Positions 22,957 to 36,349 of a stretch of DNA of 64,000 bases are shown one piece after another (within the stretch, counting starts at the first letter, position 1; each line of letters starts with the position of its first letter). The notes below the pieces were generated by a model that was given only the letters and a program-made list of their open reading frames with translations, was not told the DNA's origin and made no database searches. This DNA is from Epiperipatus broadwayi (lineage: Eukaryota > Onychophora > Udeonychophora > Euonychophora > Peripatidae). The stretch lies in NCBI GenBank assembly GCA_028023455.1, contig JAQFVV010012573.1, forward strand, positions 1,672,815 through 1,736,814, given 5' to 3'. The translations under genes were made by a program, and so were the position numbers.

Positions 22957-24481
22957 AATGGTACAAAGTCTTTTGGGTGAACCTAGGGTGATGGAACATC
23001 ATCAACATCAAGTCAAAAAAAAATATAAAATTTAAATTTACAAATAATATGAATAAATATGAGCAATGATTATGAAAGATCAGCACAGAACTAACTGTAA
23101 GTTCACCAGCATTAGACAAAAATAATAATCATTCATTATCATGAATGATCATTAATAAAAATAAATCAACAGTCAATCTTGTGACTGGATTTGAAATGGG
23201 TCTACTATAGACCACACTAATTATTTAGCCTTGCCAGCTTGGGGCAGATTATATAAACATAATAATTTGGATGCACAGACTGATATTTGTTTTCCTTTTT
23301 ACATATTATTTCTTATTGTCTTATACATGTTTTTATGAAGTGTGTATGTATACATGCATTTCTCTAACTTTTGAGCACAAAATAATTGGGTCAGATAAAT
23401 ATGATAGAAATAAAAGTAAAATATTAAAATAAAAATGAAATTTGAATATCTTTATGTGGTTTCTCTGTTTTGAGTTTGTAAGATTATTAAAGTTATAAAT
23501 TAGTGTAATAACTATTTCATTTAAGAAGGTGTGTCTTGTGCAGAAACCTCCATATATTTCCTATGATTAAATAATTACCCACTCTGAGTGAGCTAGTCAA
23601 GGGCCACTGTCTTATAGTTTTCATATTGGTATTCCAGCTCTCCCAGTATAATTTTTATAGTAATATAAGATTGGCACTTGAGGTCATAAAGTGACTCTCA
23701 TAAATATACTGGGTGAGAAATAATGAATCTTTAAAGGTTTCATTTTATTGCTTTTGTTAAATTCTTACAATCTAAAAAAGAGATTGTGTTCTACTAACAG
23801 TAATGCATTAATATAACCATAAAGACAGAGTTATTAATTTTAATCGTAAACAAAATATTATTGATTCCCATAAAAGTATGCCTTAAGTTATAACTTCATA
23901 GTTTTTATGCTGCCATCATTTTTAAAAACTGTAAAGCTCTATCTAATCTTTTTCCAACTTTTTATAGTCAGGGTGGAATTTTAAAAAAACACAGTAATTA
24001 AAAGTTTTTTTTTATTTTGATTGAAAAAAGTTACTTTTCAATTCACCTAATCCTTTCAAAAATAACCTTGTAGGATTTTTAGCAAAGTACATTATATAAG
24101 CTTTAATTAAAATTTTTTTAATCAAAATAGATAATGGAATTTTATAATTATCAGTATATCTATTATAATATAAAAATATGCTTGTTTTAAAATAAAATAT
24201 TAATTGGACCTTTTAAAAATGTTTAGTTTATAAAAAATCTTTTTAAATTCAAAATTATTTAATCCTTAACTGTTATTCCAATATAATATAAAAAAATATC
24301 TACAAAACTTTTTTGTTTGTATTTATTTCTACTTTTCTTTAAACTTTATATATTTATACATGCATATACATTACTGTTGTTGTATGCTATGAGACACATA
24401 ACCATCTCAATATATATATATATATATCGTTACAATATATATATATATATAAATAATAGAGATAAAAATATTTTATAGTAA
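22954..24481. other. AT-rich DNA, no gene seen
   Basis: A weak inverted pair, CTCTCCCAGTATAA and TATACTGGGTGAG (about 23638-23723), may mark a small foldback. (TA)n runs occur at 24411-24427 and 24436-24451. Confidence 0.45.
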
Positions 24482-24711
24482 AGCTTTTATTTGTTGTGCA
24501 CTAAAAATCAAAAAAAAATTTTTTTTTTCAACCACAATTGGGTATTTAGGTTGAATTTGAAATAAAGGTGTAGAGGGCCCAGAAATTAATTAATTTTATT
24601 TCTATATGAACACCCTCCCCATGCTTTTATTTCAAGTTCAATATAAATATCCCAATTGTGATTGAAAAACCCAGTATTTTCTTTGGTTTTTACTGCCTGA
24701 TAAATAAAAAC
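24482..24711. mobile_element. Foldback element (MITE-like)
   Basis: TTTTATTTGTTGTGCAC, CAACCACAATTGGGTATTTA and TTTGAAATAAA on the left face inverted TTTATTTCAAGTT, CCCAATTGTGATTG and TAAATAAAAAC on the right, around a centre with AATTAATTAATTTT. It is non-coding and has no clear target duplication. Confidence 0.65.
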
Positions 24712-25279
24712 ATTTATTATGAATAATTTTTTATTTTTATTTTTTATTTTTTAGTATTTATATATTTTGTAATTTCCTTTTTGTTAGCTTTATATGAATT
24801 TAATTTTAAACAATGAATTTATTACTTACTATAATATACTCTAAGTATCAAATCAGTTTAAAGTTTAGAAGTTTTATTCATTCAAAAGATTGTAAGAAGT
24901 ACTTTAAATCAATTTGACCCTTCTAGTTTATACATATAAATATTATTTGCTATTTCTGCAATAAGTTAATGTGCATATCTCTTATGTATGTCTAATAAAT
25001 CATTAAATCAAACTTTCAATTGAAACCCTCCCCAAATCACCCATTATTTAAAATGTATTAAGCTTGATTTTAAAAGCTATCAATTGAAACCAAACAAATC
25101 TCTGTACCATCCTCTTATGTGTCTTACTTAAATTATATCTATAAAGCAAACACAAAAACAAACATATATAGAATGTAAGTTTAACAAAAGCATTTAAAAA
25201 GACAGTCCTTATGTATATAAGCTGTGTCTTCTGTAAGTCTATTAACCTTCTCAAGATCTGCATTTTCTGACATTTTTCT

Positions 25280-26028
25280 TCGTCTCACACATTAACATAA
25301 AATATATGATAAAATGATTATTATTTATTTGAAAATAATAAATTTGACTTCATTTGATATATATTTTTGTTTACTACTGAAATAAATTTTAAATGTTCAC
25401 ATTTTGTTTCTGTAAATATTAAAAAAATGAGATCGTAAACAAAACAAAGAGTTTAGATGTCATTGTTTCTAGAAAGATTATTTTTCAGTTTATAAAATCA
25501 ACAAAATATTTCTTAATTCTTATTATTTTTAAACATCTGAACAAATAATTATTTATTTCTCTTATATCTAATGAATTTTGCTTTAAGGTTTAAATTTTTT
25601 GAATAGTTATTGCAAAACTATGATATTTTCATACTCATAAGTATAAGTAGATTGCTTACTTAAAAACTAAGCTTATAAATTGCTTCAGGCCATTTTTACA
25701 TTAACTGCTGATATAACATATTTTTGAAAATAAATCAAAATAAGTTATTAATAATTTATATTCATTGATATCTAATAAATATAGTGTAAATTATTTTTTT
25801 AAAATAATGTTGTAAAATGCTGAAACTTTTACAGCTTTGGCAACAGCCAATGACTGAACATGTCAGGATGGGGCTTATGTCTATTGTAAGAGCAGGAATT
25901 TTGAATTTCCCACCTTATACAGCAAATTTTTCAGCAAAAATTTTATTATAATAAAATATACAATTTTGCATACACTTTAGTGTATAATACTTACAAAAAA
26001 ATTCACCAGGGGCAAATTGGTCAAAAGT
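25280..26028 (-). repeat. Interspersed repeat B, copy 2 (inverted)
   Basis: Reverse complement of the 4637-5425 repeat, ending in ATTCACCAGGGGCAAATTGG at about 26004-26023. Both copies share GGGGCTTATGTCTATTGTAA and AGAGCAGGAATTTTGAATTT in this orientation. A separate short frame starts just outside it on the minus strand near 25275. Confidence 0.7.
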
Positions 26029-28603
26029 CGAAATTCAAAGGTTAAAATAATTGGCATATTGCAGAAGATTATAAAGTATGCAGAATTATATATTGAAAGA
26101 TTGTTGTGTTTTAACAGAACTTCATATATAATATTTTCTTGTGATTGTAAAATTATTTTACTTTTTTCATAAATCATAATAATAATAATAACAGCAATAC
26201 TAATTTTATACTTAATTGTTTAAAAAATCATGTTAAATTCTAAAACTTTAGTGGAAAGTTACTCACCACAGTTCCATTCAATTGACTAAAGCAAAAAACT
26301 AGTTTATTTTATTACTCAGATGAGCATCATCCTGGAAGATTTAGTGGAAAGTGTTCTACCTTCTACTCTTTTGAATTTTCACAAAATAGGTATAAGCTTA
26401 AAAGAAAAAAAAATATCATAAAAACACAATAAAAATACTTAACCCTGATTTAAAATAGTACAGAACATTTTCATGAATATTAATATCACTATTAAAAGAC
26501 TTATCATAAGATACTTCCTATTCATTGGGTTAAAATATAAAACCTATGTTGTTTTAATAAACTACTGAAAGCTATATTCAGTAAAAAAAAAAAAAATCCT
26601 ATCTGATCAATACTAAATTTGTAAAACACCAGAAACAAAATAGTTTTATTTAAAACAATATGCAAAGACATTTTTACACAAACAAAGACTTTTGCTAAAA
26701 TATGATAATTAATAAGAAAGCAGGATAGTTTGCTATTGCATTTAAATATTAAAAAAAAAAAGATAATTGGTGCAAAATCCAGTAAAAACATAATTAAAAG
26801 TTAAAAGATTAAGCAAATTTTTAATAATAAAAATTATAGTGAGAATATAATGTATAAAATTGAACGGCCAAAAAATAAATTCAAAAATATTTAAAAATGA
26901 TATTGAAAGAAGAATAAAAATAACATTAGACATTTAAAAAAGATTATAAGCTATTTTTGAATAAAGCAGCAGTGCTTCAAGCATGTACATTTTCTAAGCT
27001 TTCTTTATATTTTACTTTTTTTTTCATTTATAATTTTTGGCGATCTCTTTATATTTTCTAAAGTTTTAACATATATATATGTTTTATTATTGTATTTATC
27101 TCTATAACAAATTAAAAAAAAAAAATGGACTGAACAGTTAAAATTATAATTGGTATATAGGTTAACATCGTAAAGGCACTTATATGTCTTTTAGCAATTT
27201 TTACTGAAATTATATTTTAGTAATTATTTTTAGTAATTTTTTCGTAATTGGAATCCTATTCTAGTTTATGAATACAAGACTATCGGTCATAAATTATCTA
27301 TTAAAAGCTGCCGGTGAAGATGGTTTTAAACTTTTAAAGCATTTTTATTCATATTTCTTTCTTATAGGTAAAAATGCGTGACTGTTATTATTACCAAGCT
27401 TCGAGCAATAATTATTGGGGTTTATAGTCATCTAGAAAGGCTTGAGGTTTGACTAGAAGAAACACTTCTAGACTGACGCCTACACGGAAAAAAGAGAAAA
27501 AGATTGAATTCCTTTTATTATCCTATTATTATCAAACTACCAAATAATTAATTTCAAAAATTTTAATTAGTTTGAATTATTACTGTTTTAAAAAAGATTT
27601 ATTTAATATGTGAATTTAAACGTAAAATCTAGTTATGTCAAAGAATTTGTAGAGATAAATAATTTATATATATATATGTTAAGTTCTCTATTTGATAGCG
27701 TATGGAATGATTAGTCACTTCGGCACTATATATATATTCAAGCAATAATACTTGATCTAGTTTGCCTTAACTTGGAATTCTCTTTACACAATGATTTTTA
27801 TGGCAGAAAAAAACAAAACTAAATAAAATTTTGATTATTTATGTTTGGAAATTTAATTTTTTAAAAAATTGACTACAGACAGACACACAATTACCAGACA
27901 CTTATGCACATCGTAAAGTAGCATATTAAATATGTTGTGACTGCAACTGTCAATAATTATATCATAAATTAACTGAAATGAATATCAAGTTTAATTTTAT
28001 TTATGCTACCGCGTACTCTTTTTGCACTAACTGCCTTGTAAAGAATCTTAAATCCTTAGTTCAAACCATCATCTACTAATGATTATATTTATACTTCCTG
28101 TTAGGAGCACTATTTCACTCTACTTAAGGACATCTATAATAAGCTTAATTAATCAATAGATACTAATAGGTAATGTTATAGCTATATTTCAGTCTATTTT
28201 CCAGCTATTAGACTCCTCACTGAGGAACAGAATCAGACTTAAAGATAATATATAGAAACTAGTCTTAAGATAGGGTATAGCTTTAGTATTTAATGTCTTT
28301 TAATTACTCACTTTTACACTAGAGAGTTATGGAAAAAAATAAATACAGTGATTTATCTCCTAAAATTCGATATTGAATAGATGCTGAGAAAATTCATTCG
28401 GTGTTTTATTAGTATAAATTTATTCATTATTTTTACATGCATTTGTGATAATAAATTGTGATTTTTTTTTATGTTAGAAACATCGATCGAATTAACACTT
28501 TTTTTAAACTTAATAAATAAATCTATTGTAAATTTAAACAGACATCGATGATGATTTAGATTATATTATCTGTTAATTGAATACTCTTGGAGAGTCATCA
28601 ATC
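26029..28603. other. AT-rich DNA; CpG-richer from about 27.0 kb
   Basis: No gene was recognised. The frames at 26522-26791 and 26742-26933 are Phe/Ile/Leu-rich and without homology. From about 27040 to 28560 CpGs are again frequent, including CATCGATCGAATT, while known repeats are absent. Confidence 0.45.
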
Positions 28604-29022
28604 TCTAGGTAATTATATAATTTTGAACAAGCATTTAACATATCTTTTAAAAATTTTAAAAATTTTTTTATAATTAAAAAAAGAAAAAAAACAATTTCCT
28701 CTCCTAATTCCAAAATAATGTTATTGGGGAAAATTGTTAAAGTGTATTTTTTTCCTCCATTATCAAAAAATTTCAAACCCCTTGAGGAGGAAAGATCTCT
28801 CCCCATTTTCTTCTTCTTCTCCTCTCTCTCCCCTCTCCTCTCCTCCCCTTTCTTTTTTTTTTTTTTTTTTTTTTCCCCCCCCCCCCCCTCTTGGGGGTTT
28901 TTTGAATCTTTTTTAAACCCTTGGATTCAATCATTTCTTTCATCATCTATTTTTATCTTCTTCTCTTACAATTTCCTTCTAAACTTTATTTTTTTTTTAA
29001 TTTATTTATATAAAAAAAGTAA

Positions 29023-29054
<32 letters not shown>

Positions 29055-29254
29055 TTTCTTTCTTTTTTTTTTTATTCTTCCCTTTCTTTTTTTCTTTTTT
29101 TTTTTTTTTTGTTTTTTTTTTTTTTTTTTTTTTTAAATAATAATATAAACAAAAAAAATATAAAAAAATTTATTAATTTACTTATATATAAATATATTTA
29201 AATAATAAAAAATTTATAAAAAAAAATAAAAAAAAAAAAAAAATCTAGGTAATT
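28604..29254 (+). repeat. Low-complexity insertion flanked by an 11-bp direct repeat
   Basis: TCTAGGTAATT occurs at 28604-28614 and 29244-29254. Between them lie a short unique part, a pyrimidine-rich stretch (28800-28890) with long T and C runs, a near-pure T region (29020-29134) and an A-rich tail directly before the right repeat. This could be a retroposed sequence with target duplication, or an assembly or sequencing problem in a homopolymer region. The Phe-rich frame 28718-29140 is not a gene. Confidence 0.55.
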
Positions 29255-31900
29255 GTTGATCTGTTATGTTTTTATCTGTAGTGATAATCTGACCGAGGTA
29301 TTTATAGTTGTTAACTTCTTTTAACTCTTTATTTTTATCTTTTGAGAAAAACCATTAAACCATTACTTTAGTCTTTTTAACCTTTATCTTTGGTCCTATT
29401 TTTTTTACTTTCATCTGTTAATTAACTCTTCCAACATTTCTTAAAGGTCTGAAGCATTATTTTCAAAAATAACTACATCATAAATAATAATCTAAATGAT
29501 TTAAATAATCACCATTTACTTTTACTCCTTTAGCTTCCCATTTTAATCCACAAAATACTTTTTGCAACACTGCTGTAAAAAGTTTTGAAATATGGAGTCA
29601 TCCTGTCTTACACCCTTCTCAATGTTATCTTTCCTAAAATCATTATGTAATCTAATTGTTGCTGTTGCATTTTTATAAATATTCATCAGAATTTGACAAT
29701 ATCCTTGGTCTATACCTTGATGATCCGATGCTTTAATTACTGAAGAAATGCTTATAGAATCAAATGCCTTTTCATAATCTATAAATTGAAAGCATAATAA
29801 CAACTCATATTCATTGGTTCTTTCTATACCATGTCATAATATTTGGATATCATCTACTGTGCTAAAACCACTTTTAAATCCAGTTTGTTCTTTTGGTTGG
29901 TTGAAATCGAAAGTTCTCTGTAGACAAGTTGTGATTAACTTTGTAAAAATTTTGTTTAAAACTGATAAAAGACTGATAGGTCTATAATTTCTAATATCTT
30001 CTTTATCATCTTTTTAGAATATTAATATTAATACTGCATTCTTCCAAACATCTGGTAGATCTTTATCCTTTAGACATTTGTATATAACTTTGCCAAAAAA
30101 ATTTCTATTTCTTCACCTGCTTCTTTTAATATATCAATTATAATTCCATCATTATCTGAAGCTTTTCTCTTCTTCATAAATTTAATTGCCTGTCTCTTCT
30201 TCATTTAAAATATTGGGCAATTCAAAAGATATGGTAGTTGTAGGAGATACTTGTTCTTTATTACAATATAATTCTTGATAGAACTCTTCTACCCATTTCA
30301 TGATGTCATCTCTTTTTAGTAATAGTTCCACCTTTTTTTCTTATTGCAGATATAAGTTTTCAAGCAATACCAAAATATTGTTTTACACTCTTGAGACTCT
30401 TATTATCTTCTACACATTTGCTTTCTAGTTCACAATTATACTTTCCTGTATCATTATCAACTCTTTTCCACCACTATTTTAGAAAATTTGTTATATTCAA
30501 CTCTTTTTAATGCATCAATTTATACAGCCTCATATTCATTCTTTTCATCATAAGTTCTCTAGTCTCAGTAAAAATTATATAGGTCTCAGTGGCTGCTTTT
30601 TTCTACCAGCTATGTTTATTGCAGTTTTTAAAAGGGTATCAGTTATTTTCTATTAATTTCATTAACATCTGAATCATGTTCAAAATCTACTAGCACTTGA
30701 AACTGATTTTCAAGTTTTAATTTAAATTCATTAGAATGCTTCTGAAGATTAGAAATATAAACTGTTAATATTGTTTTTCTTAATAATTTTTCTCTCTCTA
30801 GTTTTGTATTAACACACATCTTACTAATCAATGATCACTACCTGTGTTGAATTTATTAAGGACATTACAATCTTGAAATATGTATTGTCTGTTAGTCAAA
30901 ATATAATCCAATTCTGCTGTACCTTCATTTAGATGCCTTCATGTACATTTCTTTTTAACATTTATCTAAAAAAAATTCATAATGTAAAGTTTTTCTTTTT
31001 CTGAAAGTTTTCCAAGTCTATGCCCTCTCTCACTTCTATTACCACAACCAAATTTACTTACAGCATTTTCATTTTTTTTTTTTTACCAATTCTAGCATTG
31101 AAATCTTCCATAACAATTTTAAAATGTTGATTGGTCTCATCAAAAGTCATTTGTATATCCATCTGCATTTAATATCTGCTATTAAGTTGGATAGCTAATC
31201 TTGCAAATCTGTCTGATACATCATCAATCTCTACAATGTTGTTTTTCTATTTTTATTTATAATGAATCCTACTCCATTTGTACTTCCAATGTTTGTGCCT
31301 TTGTTGTAGAGTACATGTCCAATTTTTAAATCAATTGTCTCTTCACTTTTTCTTCTAACTTCACAAAGTCCAATAATGTCCTATTTAATTTGAGACAATC
31401 CTTCTTACATTTCTTGCACTCTTCCTTCACTTGAAAGTGATCTGTAAGTTGTAAGTATCTAAATAAAAATATATCATCAAATGGTAGCCTGGGTATGCAA
31501 TCAGGGGGTTACTAGCATTCTCCACTTTCAGCCACCAACTGCCACCGGTGACTTTACAACCTCCTGGGAATAAAGGCTGTGAATATTTTTGTCTGCCATA
31601 ATTATAAATATCTATTAGAAAAAATGTTCATTCATACACACATTTTTTCTGCCTTAACAGGCAACTGAGAAGAATGAATATGGAGTTTTTTGATCTTAAA
31701 TTCAGAGATAAAAATCCAATTAACTCACCACACTGGCTAATACATGTTGTTGAGCAGCGGATCCATGTTTATATACAATATGAATAATCACACAGTAATA
31801 TTAGCTGCAACAACAAGAACACACAGAGTGGACAGAAGTTTGCTCTGCTTGGTTTCTTTAAGGCCTCCAAGGGAAATCAAAAGGTCTCCTTTCAGGTAAC
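29255..31900 (-). pseudogene. RTE-like non-LTR retrotransposon, copy 2, with 5' region
   Basis: Read on the minus strand, 31300-31480 lies at the 5' side. About 31100-31290 gives endonuclease-domain remnants (DDVSDRFARLAIQLNSRY). About 30640-30830 gives the linker (FKLKLENQFQVL..DVNEINRK). About 29950-30010 gives DIRNYRPISLLS, followed by NQPKEQTGF near 29890. 29543-29803 is an 86-codon open stretch with FIDYEKAFDS and KGVRQDDS (family KGVRQGD). About 29260-29340 gives NNYKYLGQIITTDKNI. The C-terminal end is lost at the low-complexity insertion. 31480-31900 is the untranslated 5' part and resembles 62160-62540. It has multiple stops and is inactive. Confidence 0.88.
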
Positions 31901-32023
31901 AGCAACCTCCTTTTTTATATACTTTACATACAAATATATAAATGTAGATTAAAATTCAATTAAGCAAAATAAAGTAATAAATTGACTTAAATGAAATCAA
32001 TTATAAATTCAGACTAAAACATA

Positions 32024-32169
32024 TGCAAGAAATTATTATTATTATTTTTTTTCATAGGTCATAGCATCGGCTGGGATGCGAACCCACAACCGTCTGCCAC
32101 CAATTACTTGCCTACAAGGCAGCTGCGATGACCTCTCGGCTAACAATGCTTGACTGCAAGAAATTATTA
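32024..32169 (-). mobile_element. tRNA-derived SINE, copy 1, with target duplication
   Basis: The 15-bp duplication TGCAAGAAATTATTA is at 32024-32038 and 32155-32169. The body (32039-32154) reads on the minus strand: A box TTAGCCGAGAGGTCATCGC, B box GGGTTCGCATCCC, conserved end CCCAGCCGATGCTATGAC, then an A-rich tail. Head and tail sequence match the copy at 55389-55490. The element is short (about 115 bp) with little beyond its tRNA-like part. Confidence 0.9.
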
Positions 32170-34685
32170 ATGGCAAAAACAAAGATGTAATCAAAATCTT
32201 TAAGATAAAAGATAATGGAATGGTTTATTGCTTTGGAGTTTATATAAAGTTCAAGCAGTGGTGCATGGACTTTGAGCTCCAGTGTCCAATTTCTACTAGT
32301 GCACTGAATCTTTCTTTACTAATGTGCTAAACGATGTAAGGCAATATCTGTAAAATTATTATACTAATTTTAACAATATAAAGTACACTTTATAATACAG
32401 TCATATTTGTTTTAATTTTACAATCAATGCATCCACACTCTTCTCGCCCGCTTAATAAAACCCAAATGTTTATTTTCTAAATAATAATTAAATATTTATT
32501 TATCTGCTATTATCAAATGACTAGACTGTCTACCTAAAATACGACCTTGAGTTCAAGATATTTAGAATTCTAACATGAAAGATGAATATGCTATCACAAA
32601 TTACTTAAAATTGTTCTGATGCAAAAGCATTATTGTGGTTGCTTTTAAAATTATTTGACCAACTGCTATTATTGAAAGATATGGTTTTTGTTAATAAGAC
32701 TCATTTGTTAAAGTAAATTAAAAATTTGAAATTCTCAAATAAATTTTAGCATTATCTATACTTAAGCTGTATCATATACTTTAGCGAGTCGCTAAACAAC
32801 GATATATATATAATTCCATTATACCACCAATTAAAAGATATTGCTTTATTGTGTTAGGTTTTGTAAACTAATTATTGTTTTGTATTATTTTTACATAATA
32901 AATTAGACAAGCTTTTTGGCCTCTTAGTTCAAAAAAGTAAAATGATCGAAAAAAAATTAAACTTCCTGGTTTTATTTTTAAATATATCCAGGAATGTTTT
33001 TTTTTTTTTTAAAAAAAAAAAAAAATTATACTTATTCAGTCTGGGTTTTTATTTTGTTTTAAATATGATTAAATATATATACACTCACAATCACAATTAC
33101 AAACGATTATGAGTGTGTGTATATACTTTATGAAGTACACAAGGCTTTGTAAAAGAAAATGCTCCTATTTTTTAAAATATAAAAAATTAAATAAGACGTT
33201 ATTTAAAATAATATATTACTTAATTAAATATATAGTTAATACAGTTAATAATTTAAATAGTTACACTTTCATAGCAAGATAAAGTAATAGAAGTAAAGTT
33301 AATAACGCTAAATGTAATTCATAAAATTAAATGATAATTTATAGAGTAAAAAACTCTTTAAGAATCAAATTTAAACAGTTTAGAAAATTAAGAAAATTTT
33401 TTTAATAATAATATTAAAAGAAATGACTATTAGACTACATTATATTAGTTTTGCCAAAAATATTGAGAATAAATACTGCAACCTTTATTTTAAGAAATAA
33501 TACCAAAAGATTTTCACCAATAACAATAATAAAAACTGCAAGTAAAACAAAACAAATAAAAAATAATCGTGTAGTCAGTAAATGAAGATGTCAAGTTTAA
33601 ATCAAGCATCAAAGTTGTACGTTGAACACAATAATATCATTTAATTAATGCACAACTTTTTATTTTATTCAACTGAAAATCAATCCAAGAATCATCTCTA
33701 GACTGAAATTAAGAGACAAAAATAATATGAATAGCTCAAGATGAGAAAAGTAGAGAAACAAAAGGTAAAATACGAATGAAGCTTTACTGGTAACAAAATA
33801 ATAATTATAATAATAATTTTCACTGATCCTTGACAAAGGAAGTAATATACTCCAACAAAAATAACATCAATGTAATCTACATTCACTCTTAATGATCAAA
33901 ATGTTTACTTGAGTCATTTATTTTTTTTTACAAGGATTTCAAAAAGTTGATTATCGTAATTTTTTTTTTTTTAAATTACACCTATTAGTTCTCAAGGCTT
34001 TCAAATATATATCTGAAAAATGAAACAAAAATAATATTGGATTTATCTAGTTTGTATCAGGAAAATAACTATTTCACCTTATATAGTATCTAAAGATGAA
34101 TGTTTTTTTTTTAAAAAAAATCAGCTTCTATCTGAAGTAAATGCATGTGAAGATATATTTGATATATTCATGTAGAATTTAAAATGCCCACATTCATTTT
34201 CGGCAGAAAAAATATTAACTTCAATATACTATATATTGTAAAGGAACAGGTTTTCATATGGTATAATAATGGGTTAGTTAAGTCATCCTAGTGGGTAATG
34301 GGGTCTGTCCATGACCCCTGTGTCTATATACCCACATAAACTTTAATTTCATCCTGGGAGATGAGGCATTATGCTCACATACATGTTAAACAATATACAT
34401 ATACTCACCTCGTCCTTAACATTTTTCGTTTCCATTATTCCCAGGTTTCAAAATCATGGAGAATCTGCATAGTTGTCTAGTATAGGGTATATCAATAGCA
34501 CTAAAAATGTGGGTATGCATAAATTTGTGCAGGTGTATGAAGATAAATGTGAATGTGTGGAAATGTGTGACTGTGTAAGTGAAAAAATATGACCAATTGA
34601 AAATTGAGTATAAAAAAAGTACACTGAGAGGTTTCGATTTAAACACTTATATATATGTATATATATATTTACAGTAAGCAATATT
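32170..34685. other. AT-rich DNA, no gene seen
   Basis: It contains a T-run/A-run hairpin at about 32998-33025 and short TA/TG runs. Frames at 33698-33886, 34416-34646 and 34454-34681 show no homology. Confidence 0.45.
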
Positions 34686-34880
34686 TTTTTTTATTAAGAG
34701 AAATTTATTATGGATATAAACATACATTTTGCTGTTATATGCTATTACAGTATAATATAAATTGTTTATTGTGTTACACTGCAGTTTCAGATGTAAATTA
34801 TTCAGCTTTAATGTATTTACTTCTATGTATGTAGTTGCTTCTCCAGCAGTTCAATTCTATAGATTTAGCGATTGTCTTCT

Positions 34881-35222
34881 TTATTTGAAGTTTCTCCAAG
34901 TGGCATTTACCAAATAATCTGGAGCTATTAAATTATCTCTTTGTTTGATTTTTTCTATGATTTTCTTTAATTCCATTCCCTGTGGATCTATCAATTTACC
35001 AATAGTGATTTTACATTGTATGCACCATAATGCAAAGTACATGAAGATTGTAAGCCTTATTTCTGCATAAATGCCTTGTTTGATGCACCATTTAATGGGT
35101 ATAAATTGCCCAAATGGGTTGTTTATCCATCTTGTGAGGAGTGTTCTATGGTAATTTAATTTATTACATCTTATAAATATGTGATCGATGGACTCCTCTT
35201 CCCTGCCGCACATCTGGCACAT
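34881..35222 (-). pseudogene. LINE ORF2 C-terminal zinc-finger region
   Basis: 113 codons beginning CQMCGREEESIDHIFIRC, the C-x2-C...H-x4-C finger found after the RT domain in many LINEs (zf-RVT type). The rest is rich in Trp, Ile and Lys, ending NATWRNFK close to the end of ORF2. The next upstream open piece, 35247-35531, is the preceding part of the same polypeptide (YWTAHKLLNGEKCIIDGKL), separated by a frame break. Confidence 0.85.
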
Positions 35223-36073
35223 AGGGTCTATCTTCTTTATATTTCTTCAGTGTGCCAGGTAGGCATTCATGGGAAGGGAGTCCAGGTTATATTTGATTAT
35301 AAAGTCTTGGTACTTTGGTTTGATGAACCAATAATGAGATTTATATATCAGTTGCTGATTGGTGATGTCCAATTTTCCGTCGATTATGCATTTTTCTCCA
35401 TTTAGTAATTTATGTGCTGTCCAGTATTTTATTTTATTTGTGATTGGGTTTTCTTTTATGTCAATTACCTTTTGAATATTTGTATATAAAGAACTAATCC
35501 ACTTGTTATTAGCTGGTGGGGGCTGATCCATAGGGGTGATGTCTTCTTTGAGTGATATGGTTGGGTATTTGTTTATTATATTAAATAGTGAGTTATAGTT
35601 ATTTTGTATAATTAGTGGTTTAATAGAATGGACAAAAGGCCATTAAGTCTTCTTAGTGTTTGTAATGTTCAGAGACTGATAGTGGCAATCTTTCATCCCC
35701 AAAACAGTTTAGTACAAAAGGCATTTACTTTTTGAGCAAATTTTTTGGATGGGCATATCCCAGCCAGAAAATAGATGAATTTTGAGAACACCAGTGAGTT
35801 GAGTAGTGTGACCTTACCTTGTAATGAGATACATTGCCCAGTAAGTTAAGTGATTGTCTGTTGTATTGAGCTTAGTAGTGATTCTTCAATTTGGTGTCTC
35901 ATCAATCCATTTGATTTGTAAAAGTCAAAACCTAGAAATTTTTGCAGATTTGCCATAAAATTTTATTTTATTCTCTTTCTGTTCAGCAACTACCACATGG
36001 CTGATTTGGTCATGTTAAATTTCCAATTTGAAATTGTTGGTATAATTGGATAAAATTTCTTCTAATTTGGGTA

Positions 36074-36349
36074 TTACTTGCTGGAAGGGAGACAGACAAG
36101 TACATCATCCATATAAATGATGTGATTTATCTCCCATTTGATGATAAGCACATATACTCCCAAAAGTGACCTCTCAATCTCTCTCAGCAGTAGATTGATA
36201 TATGCTATAAATAATAGTACACTGAGTGGAAATCCCTGAGGAATTGAGATGAAAGGTTCAAATCCAGGAATGACTTTGCCTTTTATCATGATAAATATGG
36301 ATTTATTTGTTAGTAGGTTGGCAATTATTTTAAGGTAGAGCCTTGGCAT
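36074..36349 (-). pseudogene. LINE ORF2 reverse-transcriptase core
   Basis: Contains SIPQGFPLSVLLFIAYINLL (RT motif QGxPLSPLLF) and IIYMDDVLV, the catalytic YxDD box with both Asp residues present. Immediately upstream (36350-36600) another frame gives LDIEAAFDSI, the motif with the first catalytic Asp, and 36373-36603 gives QYAKKGESSINAI. The order is right for an RT palm. It is separated from its neighbours by frameshifts, so it is a pseudogene. Confidence 0.9.

Noticed and set aside
28718-29140. 140-codon Phe/Ser/Pro-rich open frame
   Set aside because: It is produced by long T and C runs, with no start context, homology or balanced composition.
32257-32330. CAGTGGTGCATGGACTTTG as a second hAT end
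   Set aside because: No matching inverted end or 8-bp duplication was found.
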